From the NCBI RefSeq assembly GCF_013141695.1, contig NZ_WHNY01000037.1:45716-109715 (forward strand): a stretch of 64,000 bases of DNA, given 5' to 3'. The notes under the pieces were generated by a model. The model saw only the letters and a program-made list of their open reading frames with translations, was not told the DNA's origin and searched no databases. This document shows positions 1 to 9,367 of this stretch, in pieces; within the stretch, counting starts at the first letter, position 1; the number at the start of each line of letters is the position of its first letter. This DNA comes from Paenibacillus plantarum (GTDB lineage: Bacteria; Bacillota; Bacilli; Paenibacillales; NBRC-103111). Position numbers and translations under genes: made by a program.

Positions 1-1292
1 TAATCCGACGTATTAAAACCTAGCTTACGAAGAACAGTTAATACATTTTCTACAGAGCCTCTCGCCATGCTTTTACGACGAATGGTTCGAGAGCCCCCGC
101 CCATTTCTTCTTCATCAACAACACCTGTTATATTGAATTTCCCTGTACCTGCAACCGCAATTGGAATCGCCGTAACTTCAATCTCCAATAAGGTGCCCAA
201 ATTAGGTCCATAGACAGCTAAGCCATTTACGAAGCCTATTTGTGGCTGAGCAGGTACTTTGCGCTCCGGTCTAGGCGGAATTTGTGAAGAATTCACGACC
301 CATTCAATATCAGCTGCTGTGATCGAATCCCGCTTATCGGTTAGAGCAATCCCCGCGGCTAATTGAATGACATTGACTGCCTCGCGGCCATTCGTTGCAT
401 ATTTCGTTACAACTTCAATGGCGTCTTCACATTTTTTGAAACCAATTTTATCAAGCGCTTTTCTTGCAATTTCTCCTACCTCACCAGGCAAAAGTGGCCG
501 GAAGAAAATTTCCAAACAACGTGAACGGATGGCAGGAGGAATTTCACTCGGCGTGCGGGTTGTTGCCCCAACCAAACGAAAATCTGCCGGTAGCCCGTTT
601 TGAAATATATCATGAATATAGCCTGGAATATTCGCATCCTCAGAGCTGTAATAGGCACTCTCTAAGAATACTTTACGATCTTCAAGCACCTTTAATAATT
701 TGTTCATTTGCGTCGCGTGCAATTCACCAATTTCGTCAATGAACAAAATTCCCCCATGCGCCTTCGTTACAGCACCCGGTTTTGGTTGTGGTATTCCAGC
801 AACACCCATCGCCCCTGCTCCTTGATAGATGGGGTCATGTACGGATCCAATCAGTGGATCAGCAATACCACGCTCGTCAAAGCGAGCCGTTGTAGCATCT
901 ATCTCTGTAAACTTGGAGTCAGGTCGAAAAGGAGACTCTTGATTTTTCTTCGCTTCTTCTAATATGACGCGTGCTGCAGCCGTTTTTCCAACGCCGGGAG
1001 GACCGTAAATAAGCACATGCTGAGGATTTGGGCCGCATAGTGCCGCTTTCAGTGCCTTCAACCCTTCGATTTGGCCAACAATATCCTGCACAGAAGAAGG
1101 TCTCGTTTTCTCAGACAGAGGTTTGGTTAGAGAAATGGATCTCAATTTGCGCAATTTCTCCAGTTCTTTCCTAGACTCTCTATCCACTGCAGACTTGTTC
1201 GTCTGTTGATTTCGCAGCAAATTCCAGAAATACAACCCGATTACAACTGCAAAAAACACTTGAATGACCATTAGAATGATACTTAAACTCAT
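1..1292 (-). CDS. lonB: ATP-dependent protease LonB, 5' part (runs off window)
   Basis: About 430 N-terminal residues of a LonB-type AAA+ protease. A hydrophobic N-terminal segment (residues 2-22, rich in I, L, V and F) suggests membrane attachment, as in Bacillus LonB. Walker A GPPGVGKT lies near residues 97-104 and Walker B ILFIDEIGEL follows. The protease domain has begun (LEIEVTAIPI, then the GGGSRTIRRK region), but the catalytic Ser/Lys lie beyond the window. The start ATG at 1292 is preceded by AAGGAGGT, which fixes it. In Bacillus subtilis lonB sits beside clpX and tig and is expressed in the forespore; here ispG, the deacetylase and an amidase have come between. The ORF is open to base 1. 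Confidence 0.93.
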   Translation of the reverse strand, partial: MSLSIILMVIQVFFAVVIGLYFWNLLRNQQTNKSAVDRESRKELEKLRKLRSISLTKPLSEKTRPSSVQDIVGQIEGLKALKAALCGPNPQHVLIYGPPGVGKTAAARVILEEAKKNQESPFRPDSKFTEIDATTARFDERGIADPLIGSVHDPIYQGAGAMGVAGIPQPKPGAVTKAHGGILFIDEIGELHATQMNKLLKVLEDRKVFLESAYYSSEDANIPGYIHDIFQNGLPADFRLVGATTRTPSEIPPAIRSRCLEIFFRPLLPGEVGEIARKALDKIGFKKCEDAIEVVTKYATNGREAVNVIQLAAGIALTDKRDSITAADIEWVVNSSQIPPRPERKVPAQPQIGFVNGLAVYGPNLGTLLEIEVTAIPIAVAGTGKFNITGVVDEEEMGGGSRTIRRKSMARGSVENVLTVLRKLGFNTSD

Positions 1293-1402
1293 GTGTTGAA
1301 CCTCCTTAAACACGTCATCTTCGATTAGGTACGTTGTCTGTCTAGCCTAACTGTCTTTGCTAATTTCCATTATTCCCGTGTAAAAGAAGGTTAATCCAAT
1401 CC

Positions 1403-2167
1403 ATGCAAACTTTTGCATCACGTATGATAGTCTCCTCGCGGAAGAAGGATAAGGGTAGTTATTCTTGTAAAAGGATGTGGCGGGATTTGAAGAAATACTT
1501 GTTGATTATTCTACTTGCGCTATTTCTTTGCGTGCCTAATTCACAGTTAGCTTCGGCTTCTCGTTCTGATCCCCTTCTTCCTACCGCGGACATCATTCTC
1601 GACGTAGGACATGGTGGAATCGACAGCGGGACCATGGTTGGCAAATATGAAGAAAAAGATATGAATCTAGCTATCGCCAAGAAAACATATAAGTCACTTG
1701 TTAAAAGAGGGTATCGCGTCATTATAAACCGTACCGAGGACTATGCATTGAGTGATGACAATACATGGTCTTACGGAAGCAGACATCGCAAAGATCTCGC
1801 TCAGCGATCTGGCCTAGCCAATACCATTAAACCGAGCATGATGCTTAGTTTGCATATCAATTGGTCCAAAAAATCGAACACACGCGGACCGCTCGTCATT
1901 TATCAAAATCAATCTGACAGCATTCTGTTAGCAAGCCTCTTACAAGATGCTTTGAATCAAGTTTATGGGACGGAAGAGCTTCCTGTTCTTGGTAAAAAGT
2001 ATCATGTACTTAAGTACTCTAAATGCCCTTCCGTCATTGTTGAACTTGGTTTTTTGTCTAATAAATCGGATCGGAAACTCCTTAATGACAGTCATCATCA
2101 AGCCAAGCTTGCCAAAGCCATTACACTTGCTGTCGAACAATATTTCACCATGACACATCCGAAATAG
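1403..2167 (+). CDS. N-acetylmuramoyl-L-alanine amidase, CwlD-like
   Basis: Zn-dependent amidase of the Amidase_3 family, which cleaves the bond between MurNAc and L-Ala. The N-terminus (about residues 29-52) is a basic-then-hydrophobic signal/anchor, so it acts outside the membrane. Catalytic features are DVGHGG (Zn ligand His about 70), Glu in KYEEKD (about 83), SLHIN (second His) and VELGF (catalytic Glu) near the C-terminus. At 254 aa with no binding repeats it resembles CwlD, the cortex amidase needed for muramic-delta-lactam, but the family is broad and the CwlD assignment is an inference. The first ATG has AGAAGG upstream; an internal ATG at 1475 is possible. It is transcribed divergently from lonB. 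Confidence 0.82.
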   Translation: MQTFASRMIVSSRKKDKGSYSCKRMWRDLKKYLLIILLALFLCVPNSQLASASRSDPLLPTADIILDVGHGGIDSGTMVGKYEEKDMNLAIAKKTYKSLVKRGYRVIINRTEDYALSDDNTWSYGSRHRKDLAQRSGLANTIKPSMMLSLHINWSKKSNTRGPLVIYQNQSDSILLASLLQDALNQVYGTEELPVLGKKYHVLKYSKCPSVIVELGFLSNKSDRKLLNDSHHQAKLAKAITLAVEQYFTMTHPK

Positions 2168-2168
2168 T

Positions 2169-2972
2169 CTACTTAACCATTTGTGAAATAGGAACAAAGG
2201 TTGCTTCCTTTTGAATACTTGGAATAGCTTCATTGATGACATGAGCGGTCTTCTTCCCAGGAGGCCCTACATGGCCAATAGCAATCACTTCATCCTTGTC
2301 ATGCATTAATTTTCTAAGCTTAACCATTTGCTTATTAATATGAGTGTACGTATACAGATCATCAAAAAATAACTGATTATCCGCATGCGGCACGCCACGT
2401 GAATCTGCAATCTTGCCAATCAAACTCTTTGGTGTGGTCCGACTGTCCAGTAAGATTAGATTTCGTTCTTTGCAAATCTCGATAAGGATCTTCATGACTC
2501 TTTCGTCCGCGGTCGCTTTTGAACCCATATGATTATTAATACCTATGGCATAAGGAACATCGTCGATCGCCGCAACGATTCTTTTATGAATTTCTTCGCT
2601 GGACAAGTCCGTTGTAATTGCGCCTGGACCTAACCAACTCTTCTTCCCTCTTACAGGTTCCATTGGAAGGTGCAGAATGACCTCTAGTCCTCTGTCATGA
2701 GCTAACTGTGCATCTTGCTTCGTTGAGGGCAAGAAGGGCATTACAGCCACTGTAAATGGAATGGGCAGCTTCAGCATTTCCGCTGTCCCTTCCATGTTGT
2801 TGCCAAAGTCGTCAATAACGATGGCTACTTTCTTTGTAATCGCTCCAGTTGGTTGTTGCGGTATGAAATTGGGCTCTGCCTGTGTGAATCCTGGATTCGC
2901 AATTAATACAGCACCTGTGATTAGAGTAAGCGCTACCTGTCGATATATTGCAAATGCTGGAAATATCTTCAT
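2169..2972 (-). CDS. divergent polysaccharide deacetylase family 2 protein
   Basis: Member of the divergent polysaccharide deacetylase family (DUF610, YibQ-like). Residues 1-34 form a signal peptide, followed by a NodB-like fold with VAIVIDDFGNN, LHLPMEP, GINNHMGSKAT, LLDSRTTP and IGHVGP. It probably acts on envelope glycan, but the substrate is unknown for this family. The start at 2972 is chosen because AAGGAGGAGAAG lies just upstream and a signal peptide begins there. An upstream ATG at 3080 also has a fair ribosome site (AAGGAAG) and would add 36 polar residues before the signal. It ends one base after the stop of the convergent amidase gene. Confidence 0.82.
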   Translation of the reverse strand: MKIFPAFAIYRQVALTLITGAVLIANPGFTQAEPNFIPQQPTGAITKKVAIVIDDFGNNMEGTAEMLKLPIPFTVAVMPFLPSTKQDAQLAHDRGLEVILHLPMEPVRGKKSWLGPGAITTDLSSEEIHKRIVAAIDDVPYAIGINNHMGSKATADERVMKILIEICKERNLILLDSRTTPKSLIGKIADSRGVPHADNQLFFDDLYTYTHINKQMVKLRKLMHDKDEVIAIGHVGPPGKKTAHVINEAIPSIQKEATFVPISQMVK

Positions 2973-3124
2973 CCTCTTCTCCTCCTTAAAGTTTCCTTCA
3001 GAAAAACTGGCTTCATAAAGCATTAGCTTTTGTTTCAAAGAGACTTCGTACAATTGAGCATGCTTTCCAGTTTTACTCATTATGCTTCACTTCCTTGGCA
3101 AATATGCGCTTAGACATGGGTATA

Positions 3125-3167
3125 CAAAAAAACCGTTAAAGACTCATCGTTGAGTGCTTTAACGGTT
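3125..3167 (-). terminator. rho-independent terminator of ispG
   Basis: Stem AACCGTTAAAG / CTTTAACGGTT (3131-3141 with 3157-3167) plus an inner stem ACTCA/TGAGT, followed on the minus strand by a run of seven T. It lies 23 bases after the ispG stop. Confidence 0.85.
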
Positions 3168-3189
3168 GTTATTTCGTTCAATTATCTAC

Positions 3190-4290
3190 TTAGTGCTGCT
3201 TGCGCCCAGGAATAACCCCAGTCTGTTCGTAGGAAGCCACAATAATATCAATTTCTTTTTTCAATTCAGCAAGCAGTTCCGCCTCAGGCACCTTACGAAT
3301 CATTTCTCCGTAACGGAACAGCATACCTTCTCCACGAGCCCCCGCAATACCAATATCCGCTTCTCTCGCTTCACCAGGCCCGTTTACGGCACAACCCAGT
3401 ACCGAAACCTTAATCGGCACTTTGATCTTGGCAATATACTCTTCCACTTCATTAGCGATCGAGAACAAGTCAATATCCAGACGACCACAAGTCGGACAAG
3501 AAACCAAAGTAGCGGCGTTCGTAATTAATCCGAATGTCTTAAGCAGTTCTCTGGCAACTTTAATTTCTTCAACAGGGTCTGCACTCAAAGAAATACGAAG
3601 TGTGTTACCGATCCCCATATTAAGCAAAGTGCCAATCCCCGCGGCGCTTTTCACAGCACCTGTAAAGAGAGTTCCTGCCTCTGTAATACCAAGATGAAGT
3701 GGATAATTAAACGCCTTCGCAGCCTGGGAATACGCCGCAATGGCCATAGGGACATCAGAGGCCTTCAAGGATACGATGATATCATGGAAATCGAGTTCTT
3801 CCAAAATGTTGATATGGAACAAGGCGCTTTCTACCATCGCTTCAGGCGTTGGATAGCCGTACTTTTCAAGAAGATGATTCTCAAGGGAGCCCGCATTAAC
3901 GCCGATACGAATCGGGATGCCACGCTCTTTACATGCCTTTACAACCGCCTCAACCTTCTCACGGCGACCGATATTACCTGGATTAATGCGGACTTTGTCA
4001 ATGCCGTTCTCAATCGCTGCAAGAGCCAAACGATGATCAAAGTGAATATCCGAGACCAACGGAATATGAATTTGTTTCTTAATTTCCTTGATAGCTTCAG
4101 CAGCTTCCTTATTGTTGACCGTCACACGCACAAGCTGACAACCTGCTTCTTCTAAGCGAAGAATCTCTGCAACTGTCGCTTTGACATCAGCGGTTTTGGT
4201 AGTACACATGCTTTGCATGATTACTTCGTTACTGCCACCGATCGTTAAATCACCTACCCGAACGGCTCTGGTATCTCGTCTATGGAACAT
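3190..4290 (-). CDS. ispG: 4-hydroxy-3-methylbut-2-enyl diphosphate synthase (IspG/GcpE)
   Basis: Penultimate enzyme of the MEP isoprenoid pathway; converts MEcPP to HMBPP using a [4Fe-4S] cluster. The N-terminal TIM barrel is clear ([38 protein letters not shown]) and the C-terminal cluster domain has CPTCGR and [13 protein letters not shown], giving the three Cys ligands. Start set at 4290 ([10 protein letters not shown]), with GGGGAGAG upstream, the usual N-terminus for the family. Longer starts up to 4332 lack a better ribosome site. The product of 366 aa is normal. It follows clpX by about 97 bases on the same strand and has its own terminator. Confidence 0.96.
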   Translation of the reverse strand: MFHRRDTRAVRVGDLTIGGSNEVIMQSMCTTKTADVKATVAEILRLEEAGCQLVRVTVNNKEAAEAIKEIKKQIHIPLVSDIHFDHRLALAAIENGIDKVRINPGNIGRREKVEAVVKACKERGIPIRIGVNAGSLENHLLEKYGYPTPEAMVESALFHINILEELDFHDIIVSLKASDVPMAIAAYSQAAKAFNYPLHLGITEAGTLFTGAVKSAAGIGTLLNMGIGNTLRISLSADPVEEIKVARELLKTFGLITNAATLVSCPTCGRLDIDLFSIANEVEEYIAKIKVPIKVSVLGCAVNGPGEAREADIGIAGARGEGMLFRYGEMIRKVPEAELLAELKKEIDIIVASYEQTGVIPGRKQH

Positions 4291-4387
4291 TTTGGTTTCT
4301 CTCCCCATGACACCAAACATCCTCCGCTCCAATTCCCAGAAATGGAAATCGGATTGGAGGCTGTGTGTTCATTTATAAAATTATAGG

Positions 4388-5656
4388 TTAAGCACTTTCT
4401 TCCTTCTTCTTACCAGATGGCTGCACGCCTTCTTTGGTCGTCAGAACAGGCGTAATCTTGTTTTGAACCGTTTCTTTGGAAACGACACAAGAAGATACAT
4501 CCGTTCTTGAAGGAACCTCAAACATCACATCAAGCATAATGCTTTCAATGATGGCTCTAAGACCACGAGCACCCGTGTTCCGTTTAATCGCTTCTTTGGC
4601 AATCGCATCAAGTGCTTCTGCATCAAATTCAAGCGAAACGTTATCCATCTCAAGCATCTTCTGGTATTGTTTCACAAGCGCGTTCTTGGGCTCGGAAAGA
4701 ATACGCACAAGCGCTGCTTCATCTAGCGGCTCTAGCGTTGAAATAACCGGTAAACGGCCTACGAACTCCGGAATTAACCCGAATCTCAATAGATCCTCAG
4801 GAAGGACCATGGATAGGTATTCACCTGGTTTCAAGTCAACTTTCATACCATCGGTGCTAAAGCCAATGACTTTTTTCCCGATTCTGCGTTTGATAATTTG
4901 CTCTAAACCATCAAAAGCTCCACCACAAATAAAGAGAATATTCGTCGTGTCGATTTGAATGAATTCTTGATGCGGATGCTTACGTCCACCTTGTGGAGGT
5001 ACGGAAGCTACTGTGCCTTCAAGAATTTTGAGAAGAGCTTGTTGTACACCTTCACCGGAAACATCGCGTGTAATGGATGGGTTCTCGGATTTACGTGCAA
5101 CTTTATCAATCTCATCGATATAGATAATGCCGCGCTCTGCTTTTTCAACATCGTAATCAGCCGCTTGGATCAGTTTAAGCAAGATGTTCTCGACATCTTC
5201 CCCTACATAACCAGCTTCTGTCAACGAAGTTGCATCAGCAATGGCAAATGGCACATTCAAAATTTTCGCAAGTGTTTGCGCAAGAAGTGTTTTACCACTA
5301 CCTGTTGGCCCTAGAAGGACGATATTACTTTTTTGAAGCTCAACATCTTCAAGCTTGTTCTGGGAGTTGATCCGTTTGTAATGGTTATACACGGCAACAG
5401 CCAAGGATTTCTTCGCTTGTTCTTGACCAATAACGTATTGATCCAAGATATTACGGATTTCCTTTGGTTTCGGAACATCTTTCAGATCTAGCTCTTCTTC
5501 ATGCCCTAATTCTTCTTCCACAATCTCCGTACAAAGCTCTATACATTCATCACAAATGTAAACTCCCGGTCCGGCAACAAGTTTACGAACTTGGTCCTGG
5601 GATTTTCCACAAAAGGAACATTTGAGTTGGCCTTTTTCATCGTTAAATTTAAACAT
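4388..5656 (-). CDS. clpX: ATP-dependent Clp protease ATP-binding subunit ClpX
   Basis: AAA+ unfoldase that recognises tagged proteins and threads them into ClpP. The N-terminal zinc-binding domain has CSFCG and CDECIELC (residues about 10-42). Walker A GPTGSGKT and Walker B IYIDEIDK follow, then the pore/IGF region ([10 protein letters not shown]) that docks on ClpP, and sensor region [10 protein letters not shown]. The 422 aa length is standard. Ribosome site AAAGGAGTGATCCC precedes ATG 5656. It lies 12 bases after clpP on the same strand, so the two are almost certainly co-transcribed; in B. subtilis they are unlinked. Confidence 0.98.
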   Translation of the reverse strand: MFKFNDEKGQLKCSFCGKSQDQVRKLVAGPGVYICDECIELCTEIVEEELGHEEELDLKDVPKPKEIRNILDQYVIGQEQAKKSLAVAVYNHYKRINSQNKLEDVELQKSNIVLLGPTGSGKTLLAQTLAKILNVPFAIADATSLTEAGYVGEDVENILLKLIQAADYDVEKAERGIIYIDEIDKVARKSENPSITRDVSGEGVQQALLKILEGTVASVPPQGGRKHPHQEFIQIDTTNILFICGGAFDGLEQIIKRRIGKKVIGFSTDGMKVDLKPGEYLSMVLPEDLLRFGLIPEFVGRLPVISTLEPLDEAALVRILSEPKNALVKQYQKMLEMDNVSLEFDAEALDAIAKEAIKRNTGARGLRAIIESIMLDVMFEVPSRTDVSSCVVSKETVQNKITPVLTTKEGVQPSGKKKEESA

Positions 5657-5668
5657 GGGATCACTCCT

Positions 5669-6259
5669 TTATTTCAAGTCGTTTCGAGTGATAACCTCGT
5701 CGATTAACCCGTATGCCTTCGCTTCTTCAGCGCTCATAAAGTTATCTCGGTCGGTGTCTCTTTCGATCTTTTCAAGCGGCTGTCCCGTTCGGTCCACGTA
5801 AATCTGGTTGAGTTTATTCTTGGTCTTGATAATCCAATCCGCGTGGATTTTGATATCGGTTGCTTGACCTCTAACACCGCCGAGCGGTTGGTGAATCATT
5901 ACTTCTGCATTCGGCAGCGCGTATCGCTTACCTTTGGCTCCTGCTGTCAAAAGCAAAGAACCCATACTTGCGGCCATACCTACACAAATCGTAGATACAT
6001 CCGGTTTAATAAACTGCATGGTATCGAAGATACCCATTCCAGCCGTAACAGACCCACCAGGTGAGTTGATATATAAGTGAATATCTTTTTCAGGGTCCTG
6101 GGCGGATAAAAAGAGCAGCTGGGCAATGACCAAATTAGCCACATCGTCATCAATAGCGGTCCCGATGAAGATTATGCGGTCCTTAAGTAAACGCGAGTAG
6201 ATATCGTAGGAACGTTCCCCACGAGCCTCTTGTTCTACAACCATAGGAATAAGACTCAT
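5669..6259 (-). CDS. clpP: ATP-dependent Clp protease proteolytic subunit ClpP
   Basis: Serine peptidase forming the 14-mer chamber used by ClpX and ClpC. The catalytic triad is visible: Ser in [11 protein letters not shown], His in MIHQPLGG, and Asp in [11 protein letters not shown]. The start at 6259 gives [10 protein letters not shown] and 196 aa, matching the family, and has AAAAGGAG nine bases upstream. An in-frame ATG at 6289 has no good ribosome site. A sigma-A-like promoter lies upstream (6315-6343). No tandem GGTCAAA CtsR operator is readable in the 196-base gap to tig. Confidence 0.98.
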   Translation of the reverse strand: MSLIPMVVEQEARGERSYDIYSRLLKDRIIFIGTAIDDDVANLVIAQLLFLSAQDPEKDIHLYINSPGGSVTAGMGIFDTMQFIKPDVSTICVGMAASMGSLLLTAGAKGKRYALPNAEVMIHQPLGGVRGQATDIKIHADWIIKTKNKLNQIYVDRTGQPLEKIERDTDRDNFMSAEEAKAYGLIDEVITRNDLK

Positions 6260-6314
6260 TGTACCAACTCCTTTTGCGGCAAGCGCCATGTTCTCTCACT
6301 TGAGATTCAATTAC

Positions 6315-6343
6315 AGTTTAACACGATTGAACAACAATGTCAT
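6315..6343 (-). promoter_or_regulatory. probable sigma-A promoter of clpP-clpX
   Basis: On the minus strand ATGACA (6338-6343), 17-base spacer, TAAACT (6315-6320). It lies 56 bases upstream of the clpP ATG and just downstream of the tig terminator. Confidence 0.5.
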
Positions 6344-6410
6344 TTTTCTGAAATTAGCTATGTAGGCGGGTAATACGTATGTACTAAGGCGTTTAGACGT
6401 AAATTAGGGT

Positions 6411-6444
6411 AAAAGAAAGGCACGTTGCTTGCGTACGTGCCTTT
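6411..6444 (-). terminator. rho-independent terminator of tig
   Basis: Stem AAAGGCACGT / ACGTGCCTTT (6416-6425 with 6435-6444), followed on the minus strand by TTCTTTT. It begins 12 bases after the tig stop. Confidence 0.8.
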
Positions 6445-6455
6445 ACTTACCTTAT

Positions 6456-7757
6456 TTACACGGCTGCGGAAACATGCTTGCTATTTTGAAGCAAGAAATC
6501 AACCGTTTTTCTGATAACTAGATCGTTGCTAAGACCTTCAAGAGATCCGTTGGAAGCAAACAGCTCACGAAGTTCAGCTGTTGATTTTTGGTAAGACGGT
6601 GCATATTTCTCAAGTTCCGCGTCAACTTCTTCGTCGGAAACTGTGATGTTTTCTGCAGCTGCGACAGCTTCAAGAACAAGGTTGTTACGAACACGCTTCT
6701 CAGCATCTTCTTTCATTTGTTCTTTCAATGCGCTCTCGTTTTGACCGGAGAACTGGTAGTAGATCTCAAGCGTCATGCCTTGGGAGCGAAGACGTCTTTC
6801 GAATTCTTTTACCATGATATCAAGCTCAGCTTCAACCATCGAACCTGGAATTTCAACCTCTGCGTTAGCAGCGGCTTTCTCAACAACTGCAGTTTCAAGT
6901 GCAGCCTCGGAATCTTTCTCTTTGCGCTCTTGCATACGTTTTTGAAGTTCTTCTTTGTACTCAACAAGCGTATCGAACTCACTTACGTCTTTAGCGAACT
7001 CATCATCAAGCTCAGGCAGGTTTTTGCGTTTGATATCGTGAAGTTTCACTTTAAACACAGCTGCTTTGCCTTTCAGATCTTCGGAATGATAGTTTTCAGG
7101 GAAGCTAACGTTAACTTCTTTCTCTTCGTCCTTACCAAGACCAACAAGTTGCTCTTCGAATCCTGGGATGAATGAGTTGGATCCAAGCTCAAGGGAATAC
7201 TTCTCCGCTTTACCGCCTTCGAATGCCACTTCATCAACGAATCCTTCGAAATCAATGATCACGACATCGCCGTTAGCAGCTTGTCCTTCTTCAAGAACAA
7301 CCAATTCAGCATGACGTTGTTGCAAACGTGCAAGCTCTTCATTCAATTCTTCTTCAGACACAGAAGCGTTAACCGCTTCTACTTCGATACCTTTGTAGTC
7401 GCCAAGCGCTACTTCAGGCTTAACTGTTACTTTAGCTTTGAATTTCAAGACTTGACCTTTACCAAATTGCTCAACATCTACTTCTGGACGATCGACAGGC
7501 TCGATTTTAACCTCTTCAATCGCTTCAACGTAAACTTCTGGCAAAATGATATCTAGTGCATCTTGATACAAGCTTTCAACACCGAATTTAGCTTCAAAGA
7601 TTGAACGTGGCACTTTCCCTTTACGGAATCCTGGAACATTCACTTTCGCTGATACCTTTTTAAATGCTTTATCCAAAGCATCTGCTACACGTTCTGCCCC
7701 AACTTCAACTTCAAGAACGCCAACGTTCTTCTCTATTTTTTCCCAACTTGCTTTCAT
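6456..7757 (-). CDS. tig: trigger factor (ribosome-associated chaperone)
   Basis: Trigger factor binds the ribosome exit site and shelters nascent chains. The N-terminal ribosome-binding domain has the signature NVPGFRKGKVPRSIFE. A central FKBP-type PPIase domain follows (DVVIIDFEGFVDEVAFEGG ... SFPENYHSEDLKGK), then the long helical C-terminal chaperone arms. The 433 aa length is typical. The start at 7757 (MKASWEKIEKNVG) is fixed by GGAGGGGAAGG; a longer frame start at 7787 is unlikely. It has its own promoter (7827-7854) and terminator. Confidence 0.97.
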   Translation of the reverse strand: MKASWEKIEKNVGVLEVEVGAERVADALDKAFKKVSAKVNVPGFRKGKVPRSIFEAKFGVESLYQDALDIILPEVYVEAIEEVKIEPVDRPEVDVEQFGKGQVLKFKAKVTVKPEVALGDYKGIEVEAVNASVSEEELNEELARLQQRHAELVVLEEGQAANGDVVIIDFEGFVDEVAFEGGKAEKYSLELGSNSFIPGFEEQLVGLGKDEEKEVNVSFPENYHSEDLKGKAAVFKVKLHDIKRKNLPELDDEFAKDVSEFDTLVEYKEELQKRMQERKEKDSEAALETAVVEKAAANAEVEIPGSMVEAELDIMVKEFERRLRSQGMTLEIYYQFSGQNESALKEQMKEDAEKRVRNNLVLEAVAAAENITVSDEEVDAELEKYAPSYQKSTAELRELFASNGSLEGLSNDLVIRKTVDFLLQNSKHVSAAV

Positions 7758-7826
7758 TTTATGCCTTCCCCTCCAAAAATGTACCATGACATATATTTTT
7801 CACGTTAAGCTCATTATAACCATTCT

Positions 7827-7854
7827 ATTATACCATATAACATTTTCATTTCAA
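7827..7854 (-). promoter_or_regulatory. sigma-A promoter of tig
   Basis: On the minus strand TTGAAA (7849-7854), 16-base spacer, perfect TATAAT (7827-7832), about 70 bases before the tig start. A second ATTATA at 7813-7818 is another -10-like match. Confidence 0.6.
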
Positions 7855-7867
7855 GCGAGCTTTGTTC

Positions 7868-8833
7868 TTAGCCAGGATCCGGGCTAAATTGCTTTACAAA
7901 AGCAGTTAGCACGTTGTGCGCGCGCTTCCACTGCAGCGTCATCGCATCCACGATTCCATAAGTTTCTAACAGCTCTTCTCGATCAACCGTACCAAACAAT
8001 TTGTCTTGCAAAATCGCATGCAGCGCTGAGGCCCATACATCTACCGCGCTTTCTTCTGCCCTTAGCAGCTCCGTGTAAATCGAGGTGCCATAGGCATAGG
8101 CAAGAAACTCCTGCCAAGTCTGAGTCGCAAAGTAAACAAAGTCAGGTTGGCTTATTTCACTAATGTCCCCGACTCTGCGAATCATATCACGAATCCGCAA
8201 TGGAAAATCCTCCGCTGTAAGCGGCGTCTCATCGATTTCGACGAGAACTGTTCGGCCATTCTTCGGAAACTCAATTAAGCCGTGCTCTCCCATTTGCTTA
8301 AGCGTCTGTAACGCTTTGAATTGAAGATGAGGATGTCTAGGCCTTTCGCAAAGCCATGTCTTCACAAATTCGCTCACATCAGATTGCTCAATAAAAGCAA
8401 GCTGCTCCAATGCGCTTACTTGTTCCTCTAGTGAACCTTCTTGCAGCATGTTTTGAAGCTTCATCACAAAAGCACCATCATCCGAAGCTGATTTCTCATG
8501 GATATACTGGCGCAATAGGGCAGACTCTTCCTCCGAATCCTCTTCTACTGTCACGGATGACGAGAACATCGTTTCCGGAAACATGGTGAGCAGCCAGTGC
8601 CGCAGGGCTTCCCATTGATCAGACTTATTCGCATCGACATTAGGAAATTGCAGCAAAAAAGTAAGTATCTCCAGTGCTTCTTTATACTGCTCGGAGCGTA
8701 ACAACTTCATTAGCTCGTCTTCATAGAACTGTTCTGTTTTAGGAAAAAGGATGACATTGTTGGGCGTAGGATCTGATATAGGGATCACCTCTGTTCGTGT
8801 GTCTCGCTTGTGCCAGTTTACTCCATCATTCAA
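7868..8833 (-). CDS. YsoA-like tetratricopeptide-type protein next to tig
   Basis: Acidic, Leu-rich, all-helical protein of up to 321 aa with no membrane segment. Helical repeat pairs such as LMKLLRSEQYKEALEILTFLL and LAFIEQSDVSEFVKTWL suggest TPR/HEAT-like repeats. Its position directly upstream of tig matches ysoA in Bacillus, whose product is a TPR-containing protein of unknown function; identity here rests on position and general character. The longest frame begins with TTG at 8833 without a good ribosome site, so the true N-terminus may lie nearer the segment VILFPKTEQFYEDEL. It faces away from tRNA-Arg. Confidence 0.65.
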   Translation of the reverse strand: MNDGVNWHKRDTRTEVIPISDPTPNNVILFPKTEQFYEDELMKLLRSEQYKEALEILTFLLQFPNVDANKSDQWEALRHWLLTMFPETMFSSSVTVEEDSEEESALLRQYIHEKSASDDGAFVMKLQNMLQEGSLEEQVSALEQLAFIEQSDVSEFVKTWLCERPRHPHLQFKALQTLKQMGEHGLIEFPKNGRTVLVEIDETPLTAEDFPLRIRDMIRRVGDISEISQPDFVYFATQTWQEFLAYAYGTSIYTELLRAEESAVDVWASALHAILQDKLFGTVDREELLETYGIVDAMTLQWKRAHNVLTAFVKQFSPDPG

Positions 8834-8861
8834 ATGAATGCAAAAATATTTAAAAATGATG

Positions 8862-8890
8862 TTGACTCACATTTTACGTTGTGATATATT
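8862..8890 (+). promoter_or_regulatory. promoter of tRNA-Arg
   Basis: TTGACT (8862-8867), 17-base spacer, TATATT (8885-8890), 51 bases before the tRNA. Confidence 0.8.
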
Positions 8891-8941
8891 AACTCTTGCT
8901 TCGCCAAACGGATCTCGTCCAGGCGGTAAGAAGTGTCATAG

Positions 8942-9015
8942 GTCTCAGTAGCTCAGCTGGATAGAGCACACGCCTTCTAAGCGTGCGGTCGGGGGTTCGA
9001 ATCCCTCCTGGGACG
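8942..9015 (+). tRNA. tRNA-Arg, anticodon TCT
   Basis: Full cloverleaf: acceptor GTCTCAG pairs with CTGGGAC (one G-T), D arm GCTC/GAGC, anticodon stem CACGC/GCGTG around loop CTTCTAA giving anticodon TCT (reads AGA), and T arm GGGGG-TTCGAAT-CCCTC. CCA is not encoded. It has its own promoter and terminator, so it is a single-gene transcript. Confidence 0.96.
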
Positions 9016-9028
9016 TAAATTTCAAAAC

Positions 9029-9060
9029 AAAAGACCGCGCAATTGCGCGGTCTTTGTTTG
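9029..9060 (+). terminator. terminator of tRNA-Arg
   Basis: Stem AAAGACCGCGC / GCGCGGTCTTT with loop AATT (9030-9055), followed by TTGTTTG. Confidence 0.85.
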
Positions 9061-9367
9061 TTATAGACTTATTGATACAATTTCTAACATCGGTATTAAC
9101 CTTCGATTCTTTTAACAAGATGTAATCCTCATCATTTCGTTTATGTTGCTGAATCCACATTGTTGCTTCCACATCACTTGGCCAAGCTCTGTCCCCCAAA
9201 TTAGATATTCCTTATGGAATTTTATCTCCTAGGGCTGTGAGGAATATGTTGTAATTCCGCCGCAAATTTTGTCGAATATCCACGTTTTTTAGGCTAGAAT
9301 ATGATATAGCACATGTTAACAACTCAGAATTAGCTAAGTTACTTATAAACTTAGAGGAGAGAACCGG
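9061..9367. other. intergenic, no gene seen
   Basis: About 300 bases without a supportable gene. The only long frame (minus strand) continues into the tRNA and is an artefact. The segment presumably contains the promoter of the chemoreceptor gene, but no convincing -35/-10 pair was found. Confidence 0.5.

Noticed and set aside
6260..6455. CtsR operator before clpP
   Set aside because: No tandem GGTCAAA heptads are readable; heat-shock control may be absent or of another type.
6588..7175. 195-aa frame opposite tig
   Set aside because: Antisense shadow of a well-supported gene; composition is Phe/Leu/Cys-rich nonsense with no ribosome site.
8945..9199. 84-aa minus-strand frame across the tRNA, ending in GFEPPTARLEGVCSIQLSY
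   Set aside because: It is the antisense translation of tRNA-Arg, a well-known artefact in gene lists.
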